Source: Calliopum simillimum
Lineage: Eukaryota; Arthropoda; Insecta; Diptera; Lauxaniidae
Length of the DNA: 64,000 bases
NCBI GenBank assembly: GCA_951812925.1
Contig: OX638369.1
Location: forward strand, 43,581,061-43,645,060
Direction: 5' to 3'
Part shown: piece after piece, positions 24,176-33,992 of the stretch
How positions within the stretch are numbered: position 1 is the stretch's first letter
How the letters are laid out: each line of letters opens with the position of its first letter
Notes under the pieces: generated by a model
The model's input: only the letters and a program-made list of their open reading frames with translations
Told to the model about the DNA's origin: nothing
The model's database searches: none
Program-made: the position numbers and the translations under genes

Positions 24176-24596
24176 CACTGCTGTCAAATATTTTACTATT
24201 AAACTTTAAAAATATTTCTTATCTATTCAAAAAGAAAATCAAATTGGCCGCAAAAGTGATAAAACATAAATGATAAAATATTTGTATATCCAGAACTCGA
24301 ATGTTTTTCTTTGCAATACATTGGGGGGACTCAAACTTTATACTGTACTTTTTATCAGCTTATTATTTCTTGCATCAAAATCAAATCAAATGTGCATCAA
24401 AAATCGATAAAAATCAGCTGTTTGCATTTAGGAAATTTCCGCACATCGATTGAGTAGTTGATGTGAAAATAATTTTCCATACAAAGTCGCATAACGCGAC
24501 GCGAATCGCAAGAAGCGTTGTCGTCAGCGTTATCGCTAGCGGCAGAGTGTTTCTGATCTAGCGAAATCGCAAGCGATTGAATACTTATCATACATA
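24176..24596. other. 3' flank of the WDY-like gene
   Basis: Holds the likely 3' UTR (ATTAAA at about 24198) and, around 24480-24590, a GC-richer stretch rich in TCGC and GCGAT phrases directly before the mariner. No gene recognised. Confidence 0.45.
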
Positions 24597-25811
24597 CGTA
24601 GGCTGCTCGATATATTTCTGACCTAGGCAACACTAAGTGTTGCCAGGTGCAATCTGACATTTCTATTGGAAAGTTTGATATTTTTTAGCATAAACCAAAA
24701 AAATGAAATTAACTCGTGAACATTTTCGTGCGATCATTTTACACAACTTTCGACGTGGATTATCACGACAAGAGTGCATCGATGAACTTAAATCTTTGTA
24801 TGGCGATAAAGCACAATCCTATAGCACTGTGAAAAACTGGTTTAATGAATTCAATCGAGGCCGACGCTCGCTCAAAGACGAATTCCGTGAAGGTCGTCCA
24901 AAAACGGCCGTTGTGCCAGAGAACATTGATGCCGTACGTGAACTGATAATGCAAGACCGTCATGTGACATACCGTAAGATAGAGGCATCAGTTCCACTCC
25001 AATACATTCGATTTTGCATGAACACTTAGTTGTAAAAAACGTTTGTTCTCGTTGGATCCCACACAATTTGACAATCGCTCAAAGAAAGGCTCGTGTCGAT
25101 TGGTGCAAAGAAATGTTAAAAAAATACGATTGCGGTGCTTCAAAAGACGTTTATAAGATCGTCACAGGTGACGAATCATGAATCTATGTGTATGAGCCCG
25201 AAACAAAAGAGCAATCGACCGTGTGAGTCTTCGAAGACGAGCCAACTCCAACGAAAGTTGTTCGTGGAAGAAGCACTTCGAAGCAAATGGTCGCCTGTGT
25301 CTTCGACAAAACTGGTCATGTGGCGACTGTTTTGCTTGAGTAACGTAGGAGGGTCAATTCTGAGTGGTACACCACAATTTGTTTGCCTGAAGTCTTGGGA
25401 GAAATTCGAAAAACGAACAAGAGAAGACGAATCATTGTTCACCATGACAATGCGAGCTCTCACACATCGGCTCAAACCAGAGCCTTTTTGACCGGCCAAA
25501 ACGTCGAATTGATGGGTCATCCGCCGTACAGCCCTGACTTGGCACCCAACGACTTCTTTTTATTCCCGCACATCAAGAAAAAAATGCGTGGTCAATGATT
25601 TTCGTCGCCAGAAGATGCTGTTGAAGCGTTCAAAAACCATGTTTTGGAGGTGTCTCAATCGGAGTGGAAAAAGTGCTTCGACAATTGGTTTGAGTGCATG
25701 CAAAAGTGTATAAATCATGCTGGAGAATACTTTGAAAATCAATAAAACCATTTTTGATGATAAATAGTCGCATTTTCATTATTAGGCCAGAAATATATCG
25801 AGCAGCCCACG
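24597..25811 (+). mobile_element. mariner element, inactivated
   Basis: 1215 bp. Inverted ends CGTAGGCTGCTCGATATATT (left) and CGTGGGCTGCTCGATATATT (right, reversed) continue as TCTGRCCTA, about 29 bp. TA lies outside both ends (24595-24596, 25812-25813). The transposase inside is broken. Confidence 0.92.
24703..25745 (+). pseudogene. mariner transposase, degraded
   Basis: Starts M-K-L-T-R-E-H-F-R with the helix-turn-helix region (C-I-D-E-L-K ... V-K-N-W-F-N-E-F). The catalytic motifs of the D,D34D class are visible: T-G-D-E-S (first Asp), H-H-D-N-A-S-S-H-T-S (second Asp), and Y-S-P-D-L-A-P-N-D-F-F-L-F-P (third Asp). A deletion and frameshift near 25000, in-frame stops at about 25180 and 25225, a TAA at about 25340 and a TGA near 25597 prevent expression. 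The end reads G-E-Y-F-E-N-Q. The transposase would cut and paste the element at TA sites. Damage spread along the gene suggests an old, fixed copy. Confidence 0.9.
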
Positions 25812-25813
25812 TA

Positions 25814-27290
25814 TTAGATATTGGAAATTCCACGATTACCGGCAAAACTCTGAAAGATGACAAAAAAGTAAACTAAGAAATTTTTTTTATATATTTTAAA
25901 GGACATTTAGAGGTCTCTCATCGCCGTTTAAAGAAAAATCTCGGCTTGGTGCGATTTCTTATTTTCTTACGACCTCAGAAATGCTCGGAATGAGTCGTGT
26001 GATATATCAAATTTTTCGTCTTCAATCAACTTATGTATATAAATAAAATTATAATCAGGCATGTTCTCAATTCCGACTTCGATCGGAATCGGAATGGAAT
26101 CAATCTTAAAGTGCTCCGTGTTTCGAAAAACAAAATGTAATCGGAATTTAATTGCAATAAATAAAATTGGCTACTGGTTTCAATCCGATTTACTGAAACG
26201 CAATTCCGATGTGAGTTCAATATCGAAACCCAGAGCACCTTAATATATATCTGAGCCGTTTATTTTGTAAGTGACCTAAGTCCATTTCGGGGCAAAAGTA
26301 ATGTCATTCACATTATGGGCCGTAATATTCGGTTTTTTTCCCGATACTATTTTTAAACATAACGCCATCAATTTCACATAATGTGGTAAACTATTTTTTT
26401 TTGATAAAATACCTACTAGAAACGTATTTTTGAAATTTCATCCTTCTGTAAAACTCTAAAACTACATTTTGGATAAATCTTTTTGTTCCAAGGTCACCAT
26501 GAAATTAAGCAAGGAACAATTTCGCATCGCATTGCGCGACACTACATCGCTCGATCATAAACACAGTATTATGGTTAAACACATTTATATCAAATTGATA
26601 CAGGATATCCACTCCTAGGTAAATTGATAATTTTTCAATTCAATTTAAACTTTTTCCAAATCAAATTAACCTACCGAAAAACAACGGTTTTTCACCTTTT
26701 CAGGGTAGAATAATTCGACGAAAAACAAAGATATCGAAATAGTTTAAACTGAGTTTTGAAGTAAAAAGCTGGGGCTACAGCTGCATTATCAGTTTTTATG
26801 TCTAAAGAGTTCCTTGTTCTGTGATATAACCTTAAAAGTCTCAAATAAAAAAAAGAACAGACTAAAATTTTCCCAAAACCAAATGAGATATATCAATTCT
26901 GATGTCGGATTCGAATTAAGTATCAAAATTTACGTTGAAAACGACTTCTTGTTTTCGTCTGTTGCTAATTTTCTAAAAAATCGCAAAATTTACTTTTGTA
27001 ATAAAAAGTTAAAAAAAATACTTAAAAATAAAATATCTCGTTAACGCAATCAGCTAGAAATACCATTTTTGAATCTACAAATAAACAGGAAACTAACTGA
27101 ATACTCCTTTTTTAGTTATTTTTGACAAACTTTTTTTTTGTTGTTTGATACAGACTATTTAGCAACCGAAATTTGTCCATGAAAATCGATTAGCTCGTTG
27201 ACCGATTTAAAAAACTCCAGTCAATAACTTTACATAAAAAAACCTGAAGTGGAAGGACATCGAGGTATAATCAAGATAAGACAATCCGTG
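25814..27290. other. Spacer with repeat fragments
   Basis: 25900-26045 resembles 51190-51320 (shared AAATGCTCGGAATGAG). 26430-26530 resembles 51390-51470 (TACCAAGGTCACC / TTCCAAGGTCACC, with family F1 similarity). A short element sits at 26056-26250. No gene recognised. Confidence 0.5.
26056..26250. mobile_element. MITE family CAGGCATGTTCT, copy 1
   Basis: Begins CAGGCATGTTCTCAATTCCG and is rich in TCCGAT/ATCGGA. A reversed copy lies at 29807-30032 and a diverged one near 56340. The CA..TG ends hint at hAT, but no duplication is resolved. Confidence 0.6.
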
Positions 27291-27424
27291 TACAGCTATT
27301 GTCATCAATGGTAAGCACTGAGAAAATGCCTTGATTTCAGGTCGCCGATTTTAATATAAAATACATCTGCCACTCAAATATTAAGAATTTTATGTCTTTT
27401 TTTTTTTTTTTTTGTCTCAAAAAC

Positions 27425-27496
27425 AAAAATATTTTAAAAATTCAACACTTGAAAACATTTAAGCAATCGTATATTTTATTTAAATACTTTCATGCC
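27425..27496 (+). promoter_or_regulatory. Conserved upstream block of KGD gene 1
   Basis: About 70 bases (ACAAAAATATTTT, then AAAATTCARCACTT, then ATCGTATATTTTATTTAAAT) recur before KGD gene 2 at about 29182-29252. Being kept while the spacers diverged, the block probably holds core promoter or 5' UTR; this is inference. Confidence 0.5.
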
Positions 27497-27724
27497 ATGA
27501 TACCAAAAATTTCTTGTGGTTGCTCTGGTAGTGATAAAGGTGGAAAAGAAGGAACAAATGGTAAAGATGGAAAATATAGCAAAGCTTGCAAAGTTTGTGA
27601 ACATCGTAAAAGGGTTCAAAAAGAAAAAGATGCCAAGGATACGAGTATTAATGATGTAACAGCAGTTGAAGATGATAACGTTACTAAAGAAAAACCTAAA
27701 GGCAAAGACGATGCAGATAAATAA
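27497..27724 (+). CDS. Small Lys/Asp/Gly-rich protein, KGD copy 1
   Basis: 75 residues, not recognised. It opens with a cysteine patch (S-C-G-C-S-G-S) followed by a charged low-complexity stretch and a second patch C-K-V-C-E-H. It is a tandem paralog of 29277-29678: both share the Cys start, ACKVCE/DCKVCK, KEKDAKDT/KEDKDAKDT and a VEDD segment, plus about 70 bp upstream. Compared with copy 2 the ancestral ATG (AAAATGTCTTGT) has changed to AAAATTTCTTGT. The frame now relies on an ATG 18 bases upstream that in copy 2 opens a three-codon uORF. The G-K-D repeat is much shorter here. Small basic proteins of this sort occur in insect sperm, but no function can be assigned. It could also be a decaying duplicate. 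Confidence 0.6.
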   Translation: MIPKISCGCSGSDKGGKEGTNGKDGKYSKACKVCEHRKRVQKEKDAKDTSINDVTAVEDDNVTKEKPKGKDDADK

Positions 27725-27764
27725 TGAAGGATAAAACGTTCCAGATGGTAAAGGTGGTTTCATT

Positions 27765-27975
27765 CAACACCAATAACAAAAAGAAATTCCACACCGTCAC
27801 GAAATTCAGTAAAAGATTCTGGAAAATCAACTCGTTTTACATAACACTGCATCAAATATTTTAGTATTATATTTCAAAAATATTCCTCATCCATACGAAA
27901 GAATATAAATGATAAAACATTTGTGTTGTTCTGTAAGAATCGAACTTCAAACCCCCCTTGTAAACTTTATTCAAA
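27765..27975 (+). pseudogene. Relic of a WDY-like C-terminal exon and 3' UTR
   Basis: Reads T-P-I-T-K-R-N-S-T-P-S-R-N-S-V-K-D-S-G-K and then S-T-R-F-T-stop. This matches the end of the WDY-like protein ([13 protein letters not shown] ... S-T-H-F-T). The downstream bases (AACACTGC-TCAAATATTTTA, then ATAAATGATAAAA) match the WDY 3' flank at 24173-24290. It has no upstream exon and begins just after KGD gene 1 in the same frame but after several stops. So a third WDY-like unit once extended into this interval. Confidence 0.8.
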
Positions 27976-28255
27976 ATATATGGCGCATTACAATTAAAAA
28001 AAAAAAAAGTTTTTAAATAGATGTTTATTAGCACAAAGAATTGGGGTTTTTGCGGTGGCTGAGCTGTTTATCACAACGGTTAAGTCTGAACCGTTTTCAT
28101 TATTTTTAAACCGATTGATTTTAAGTTATTAGCATCCCTAATAGCAATGGTAAACACTGCGGAAGTGCTTTGATATCAGGCTGCCGATTTCGATGTAGAA
28201 TATATCTGTCACTCAAATATTCTGAATTTTACCAACAACATGTATGAAAACTATA
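27976..28255. other. Duplicated spacer upstream of KGD gene 2
   Basis: 28140-28240 matches 27300-27393 (ATGGTAA-CACTG, CCGATTT, CACTCAAATATT), so the KGD duplication unit includes several hundred bases upstream of the gene. Confidence 0.6.
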
Positions 28256-28260
28256 CGTCG

Positions 28261-29119
28261 CACAGTGCTGCGATAGAAGGCATTTGCGTAAAAATTTTTT
28301 GTTCAAATTTAAAATTTTTTTTATGCCATTCTACAGCAAATAGTCCAATTAAGAAATCCCCTGAAAATTTTTGAAAACTAGTGTGATTTGTAAGTGTTAC
28401 AGCTTTTTAAAGTCGAACTTTTTTTCGAAAAAAAAATATTTAAGAAAATTTTCTAATCGCAGAACTTTTTAAAAATAATTGCTGCTCCTAAACCTCAAAA
28501 GCAATTGTTTTAAAATAAAATGCATACGAAAGCCTACATACTCATTTATTTTTAATATTTTTTGCATGCCAATTTGATTAGCCAAATTAAAGTTATTTTA
28601 GAAGATATAAAAAAAATTTTTCAAATATTGAAAACCGGAAAATGCTAATTTTCTTTAGAGCAGGAAAAAAAAAGACGGGACTTGCGGGCATTGTTCTTAA
28701 ACGTACAAATAGTACAGATTCCATATTTTAAGATAGGAAAAATTCACAACCCCGTTTTTTCCCGTTTACTTTAAATATTTATCTGAATATCCAGTATTTA
28801 CGTAAAAATCAATGATTTTATAAAATTTACACCACAAAATTTTTTTCAAATGCTTTTGCATACTTTTATATGTCAAAAACACATTGAACTATTAAAATTT
28901 TATATGGTTTTTTACAGCCTAAAAGCATGCGCAAACATTTTTTCCAGTTAACATTCGAAGTTTTATTTATTTGAATATCTTTTTTTCTATTCATTGCATT
29001 TGAAAATTAATTGCATTTCTGAAAACAACGTAAAAAAATGTATCAGTATGGTAAATCTCATTGAAATCGAACCAAAACTGTGGAAATGCCGTTCCGTTGT
29101 ATGGAGTGACAGCACTGTG
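28261..29119. mobile_element. Transib-like non-autonomous element with RSS-like ends
   Basis: 859 bp. Both ends are CACAGTGCTG (inverted) and are flanked by the 5-bp duplication CGTCG (28256-28260 and 29120-29124). Five-base GC-rich CGNCG targets and CAC-starting ends are Transib traits, and CACAGTG equals the V(D)J heptamer. The interior is AT-rich and has no transposase. It interrupts the region upstream of KGD gene 2. Confidence 0.8.
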
Positions 29120-29276
29120 CGTCGTTGATTTTACGTCTTTTGCCAACGACGTACATATATTTATATTTATTTTTTCATAAAAACAAAAATATTTTGAAAA
29201 ATTCAGCACTTTTTTTAAACATTTAATTAATCGTATATTTTATTTAAATACCATGATTTTATAAAAAACAGTGAAA

Positions 29277-29678
29277 ATGTCTTGTGATTGCTCTGGTAGT
29301 AAGGGTGGTAAACGTGGTAAAGATGGAAAAGATGGCAAAGATGGCAAAGATAGCAAAGATGGTAAAGATGGAAAAGATGGTAAAGATAGAAAAGATGGAA
29401 AAGATAGAAAAGATGGTAAAGATGATAAAGTTGGAAAAGGTATAAAAGATAGCAAAGATTGTAAAGTTTGTAAAGAGAAAAGTGTTAAAGAAGATAAAGA
29501 CGCCAAGGATACGAAAACCATTGATGGTAAACGAGTTGAAGATGATATCGTTGTAAAAGAAATTAATGAAGGCAAAGACGATACAGATGTTAAAGATAAA
29601 AATTATGTGGGAATCACTGCATCTAATAAAACCCTCACAGATAGTCAAAAACACGTCAGGATTGGTAAGAATGCTTAG
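29277..29678 (+). CDS. Small Lys/Asp/Gly-rich repeat protein, KGD copy 2
   Basis: 133 residues, not recognised. The start M-S-C-D-C-S-G-S is followed by about 14 imperfect G/D/S/R-K-D triplets (K-D-G-K-D-G), then C-K-V-C-K and a charged tail (K-E-D-K-D-A-K-D-T). The ATG at 29277 is chosen because it precedes the Cys motif shared with KGD copy 1. An earlier ATG (29253) opens only M-I-L-stop. The gene is single-exon, soluble and highly basic. Nucleotide repeats (GATGGTAAA/GATGGAAAA) drive the protein repeat and the antisense strand gives long Phe/Ser frames that are artefacts. A sperm or nucleic-acid-binding role is only a guess from charge and from the neighbouring WDY gene. Confidence 0.65.
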   Translation: MSCDCSGSKGGKRGKDGKDGKDGKDSKDGKDGKDGKDRKDGKDRKDGKDDKVGKGIKDSKDCKVCKEKSVKEDKDAKDTKTIDGKRVEDDIVVKEINEGKDDTDVKDKNYVGITASNKTLTDSQKHVRIGKNA

Positions 29679-29806
29679 CATATTATATACATACATACAT
29701 ATCGCTCATTTACTTCAAGAAAGGCACAACTCAAAAAATGCGAGTTTTGAGTTAATGATACAGAATTATTCGTTATATAATTCTTCATATTTTGTGAAAA
29801 TTTCAT

Positions 29807-30032
29807 AACAATTCCGATTCACTTCGGAATCGGAATTAAATCAATCTTCAAGAGCTCTGCATTGCGACAAATAAGATGGAATCGAATTTGTAAGTATATC
29901 AACGAATAAAATAATGGTTCCTGTTCGATTTTTCGAAACAAATCCGATTTGATGTTAATTATCGAAACGCGGACCTCTTAAAGATTGATTTCATTCCGAT
30001 TTCGAAGTGAATGGGATTTCAGAACATGCCTG
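29807..30032. mobile_element. MITE family CAGGCATGTTCT, copy 2 (reversed)
   Basis: Ends ...TTCAGAACATGCCTG, the reverse complement of the start of the copy at 26056, with the same ATTCCGATT-rich interior. Confidence 0.6.
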
Positions 30033-31371
30033 AATGTCTTTTACGATCACCGTTTGAGAACGAAATAACTTTTTCGATTGAAAACTTTAAACGTATTTTC
30101 TGCAAAACCGAGTTTTTTGACTTGTGTCGTTCTTGAAGTAAATGAGCGCGATATGTGTGTAGTAAATCATTCTACATCAGGCGTGCCAAACTCAACACAA
30201 CTCCAAATGGCACAAATGATAGAGATTTTTTTTTTTTTTTTTTGGTGGGCCCAGATTTAGATTTACTCAGATGCATATCTTTTAAACAGAAATGAAGAAT
30301 GTCAAATTCTATTATAGGTAGTGAAGGGAAAAAAATTATTAATCGATTAATGGGTCATATGATTAATTGAAACGACACAATTATTAATTGCAAGTTATTA
30401 AGTATTTTCAAATAAGATTGAAAACTATCATACAAGTAAGTAACAAAAATAAATTTTATACTGAGTTATGGGGCAGCATTATACGTGGAGCGGACATAAA
30501 AAAATTTGATGTATACGATTTCAGTAATTTTTGACTATGTTATACCTATATATACACTGGATCCAGATACAAAATTTTTTTCAAATATAAAGTCTGGTTA
30601 ACGAGCAAGAGGGCTTTAAAATTTTGACTGACCGGCAGATACGCACTACTTTGAACCCCATTATCCAGGTTAAAAAAGCTAAAATCAAATAAATAAAGTA
30701 GCCAAATCTGTACTTCATTCAATGAGCTTTTTAACTGCATTTTTGGATTTTTTTTTTAAATTTGTTTTTTGAAAAAAAGGTGGACCTTAATTTTTGAAAA
30801 TTAATTCTAACAAAGTTAGTCCCTTCTAATATTTTTAATTTTTTTTCTAAAAATAGCCAATAGTGAATGGATAATTCTTGCCAAAGTGGGTGTGGAAGGC
30901 ATCTAGGAGCTAGACCAGCTGCAATCATTTCGTCAGTACGATTTGAAACTGTATCTGGCCGGGCGTAGTGTGCAGTTGATGCAATGTGTGGGGATCTGAC
31001 ATTCAGTAATTTCTTGAAGTAAATGGTCATACAATCTTCGAAGTCTTGTTTTACCAACTTGAATTTCCGTTTCACTTATTTTGGGTACTCTTTTATTTAT
31101 TTTTTTTTTGCATATTTTAAGGCTGTGGTGGCTATGCTTCACTTGTTGCTTCATCGATACTGGTTCCATTCTGTTTTTGCCTAATCCCGAACTGAGATAC
31201 TTTTGTTTTTGTCTATCAAAGTCACTACCTTTTCAAGTTTTGGGTCACTTGGACCTTTTTAAGTACATTTTATAAATTTTTTGAATTATATTTTTGATAA
31301 CATAAAAGGTCAAAATTTATCTAAGTATCATTTGAGCCGTTGATTGAGGGTTAGCGGGCCGCAAGTTTGAC
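30033..31371. other. Spacer, no supported gene
   Basis: A minus-strand open frame at 30731-31075 has a mixed, protein-like composition but no motif I recognise; it could be a transposon remnant. Otherwise AT-rich sequence with homopolymer runs. Confidence 0.4.
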
Positions 31372-32987
31372 ATGGCTCTACATCATTCAAAATTCTATGT
31401 ACAAATTTTCATTTTTACAGACTCAAAAAGTTATGAAAAAGATATTTCTCTAAAAAATGAAAAACTTACTGAAACTAAAATTGTAGAAGATTTTGGTGAT
31501 AAAGACTGGTTTATTGGTGATTTAATTGACTCGGGACCAATACATCGAACCTCTCCAGTATATGATTTTAAAAGAAGCCCAGTAGATGAATTTTTATGGT
31601 CCTGTAACAGCATTACAAAGATAATTGCCTGTGTAAGAGAACTAAAAACAGTATGGTTATTCCCAAACTGTTGAAAAAATCTAAACACTTTTGTATGTAT
31701 GTATATTTTCAACAGTTTCATTTGCATCGCATAAAATTTTTTCTCAGGCTGTGATAAAGATTGCAGGGCAGTCTGAGAAAAAATTCTCGAGAATGTTTAT
31801 TCATGATAAGGCCCATTATTATACCGAATTAGTAATACATTATGCTTTCAATATTACAGTTCACATATCTTGTAAGCGCACTTGTCTTTTATATTCAGCC
31901 AGAAGAAATTGACGAAACTGAAACTGCCGTTTCATGGATTATAATGTTACCTATACTTGACATCATTTGCGGCTTTAGCATTGCTTTTGTTTACGTCGGT
32001 ATCATATATTTTCTGCATAGAAATAAAATACAGAGTTTGATTATTTTGGATATAACAATTGCTTTGGTCCTAGCTCTAATGCTGTTAGTATCGACAATGA
32101 CAATGTTTGATGAAAAATATTCAATGGCTATTGGTGTACAGCGTCTAGCAGCGGTAAGTTCTACTTAATTACAAATACGAGAAACTTATCTCAAAGTCAT
32201 ACTTCGTGCTTGTGTTTTTGCAATTTCATGCGGAAGTGAATTTTGTGGTGATAAATCGGCAATTGAAAACATTGCTTCTTCATTAACACACGAAGTTCCT
32301 TTTTATCCATTTTTTTTTTTTTTTTACAATAACAAAAGTTGCTTTACTCAAAATGCTATATAACTCACGAGCCAATTGTCGAACCGCTGTCAAATTTTAA
32401 CACGCATCGTTTGAAGGTTGGTTCTCACTGAAAATCATTCTGGTGGCACAATCTTTAAGAGATCGGCTTTCAAGTACCGTTACCAGATTTAACGAACAAA
32501 CGATGTGTCACATAGTTACTTATATAGCTTCAAAAATGGCAAAAAAACATTTTTTTTTGTTTTTTGTTTTATTTGGAAAACTAGAAAAGGGGCTTTCTCG
32601 AAGGGGGCATCTGATCGGATTTTCTGGGCAATGGGAATATGATCACAAAAGCCTAAAGAATCACACCCCCATTTTCAGTTTTTGTCGTAATTTTTGTGTG
32701 ATAATCCGTATTTTTAAGAACACTGTGCTGAGAAAAAAAATAAAGCCAGATTTGTGTTCAGCATGACTATTGTTATTGTAATTTGACAAACTCTTTTTTT
32801 ACTTATTTTGTATTAACCAATACAGGCAATAGCACTTGTTGCTGTCATTCTTCAAGTTTGCAGTGGATTCGCAACCGTCATCAAATATCATCCAAACAAC
32901 ATTAAGAAAACTAAGAAATCCACAAATTCAGGTTCAATAGTAAGTCACTTATTAGATATGCGCACGTTCTCAGCAAAGTTCGATTAA
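31372..32987 (+). CDS. Tetraspan membrane protein, paralog A
   Basis: Exons 31372-31632, 31860-32153 and 32826-32987, GT-AG, all phase 0, give about 238 residues. Four hydrophobic segments: about 88-101 (F-T-Y-L-V-S-A-L-V-F), 113-140 (S-W-I-I-M-L-P-I-L-D), 147-172 (L-I-I-L-D-I-T-I-A-L-V-L), and 186-205 (A-I-A-L-V-A-V-I-L-Q-V). The N-terminus (87 aa) and C-terminus are polar and probably cytoplasmic. It is paralogous to 49936-52204: same exon count, phases, lengths and LPxLD motif. The family is not recognised; MARVEL-like four-TM proteins are one possibility. A good acceptor lies at 31420, so the true first exon could be elsewhere. The last exon may splice again at 32939 (ATA|GTAAGT) instead of reading to TAA. 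Confidence 0.65.
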
Positions 32988-33992
32988 CTCAACTTTTTGA
33001 AAAATTTTTAATTTAAGTGTCAAAGCATTTGGTTTAGTCATAGCTTTTTATAGAAATTGCTGTGATTAATCGACAAAATTTGTTTGGCTATTGAATATTA
33101 AAAATTTTAAGACAATTCATTTTGATTTGCTAATCCGTGCTAAAATTAATTCCTCATGTTGAGCATGGTTACTATAAATACTCGAAAACAAGTCGAAATT
33201 ACCCACAGCTGAATAAGATTTTATTCAAAAAACGATGTACATTAATCTATTACATTTCTCCACATTATCTTTTTGGAGGAAATCGAATTGTGCAGTGAGC
33301 GGCTGATATTTATGTAGAAGATTTATCTAACATACTGGGCATATCATGAATAAATATACTCAAAAATATTTTGTCAGACTGCCTTGCCATCGCCATGAGA
33401 AAAAATTCTCGAGATTGTTTATTCATTGCTTATCTTTAAGGCTACGGTAGCACTTCGAAACGCATTGTTTAAATGAAATAAAGCTCCTCACGGAGCGCAA
33501 GTGCTACTTGCTTAAAAAATAAGCCCTTAAAAAGCCAGTTATTAGATCAACCTTTTGCCCTTGGGTGACTTTAAATAATTTCTATTTTATATGTTTTTTT
33601 AGTATGTAAACATATGTATATTAGTTAAAATGTATATAAAATTTGTAAATGAAAAACTAAACGCAATATATTAAACATTTGTTTAGTTTCGTAGAAGACG
33701 TTGGAATTTTTATTTTTTGTTAAAATTTAAACTGTTGTTATTAACAAGGCGATTGATTGCCAACAAGGTTGTTTGATTTAGGATGATTCTTCCTTAAAGC
33801 ATATTTTTGATCGTCTGCGAATGATTACTTTTACAATGACAGAATTATGATACAATAAGAAAGGTAGTTACAGCGCCAGATGGCCTTTCAAAGATTTGAT
33901 TGACTGATTTTGGCCCACTTTGCTGTTTGAAAAGCTTTTTATCTTCACCTGGTTATCATGCGATAGAATGAAATTCATAAAAACTAATATTC
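32988..33992. other. Spacer between tetraspan gene A and the THAP gene
   Basis: AT-rich, no gene seen. The phrase GAGAAAAAATTCTCGAGA.TG at 33401 also occurs in intron 1 of the tetraspan gene (31770), a dispersed repeat. Confidence 0.4.

Noticed and set aside
28261..29119. Functional V(D)J-type recombination signal
   Set aside because: Only the heptamer matches; no good nonamer is seen at both ends and flies have no RAG system. The Transib origin explains it.
29240..29696. Long antisense frames rich in Phe/Ser/Ile over KGD gene 2
   Set aside because: They are the complement of the GATGGTAAA repeat; the sense frame has the conserved Cys start and paralog.
30731..31169. Minus-strand open frames near 31 kb
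   Set aside because: Composition is protein-like but no motif, splice partner or paralog was found, so no gene is called.
31748..31912. Possible extra exon of tetraspan gene A after CTCAG
   Set aside because: Its frame is not the one that matches paralog B; the exon starting at 31860 aligns and keeps phase 0.
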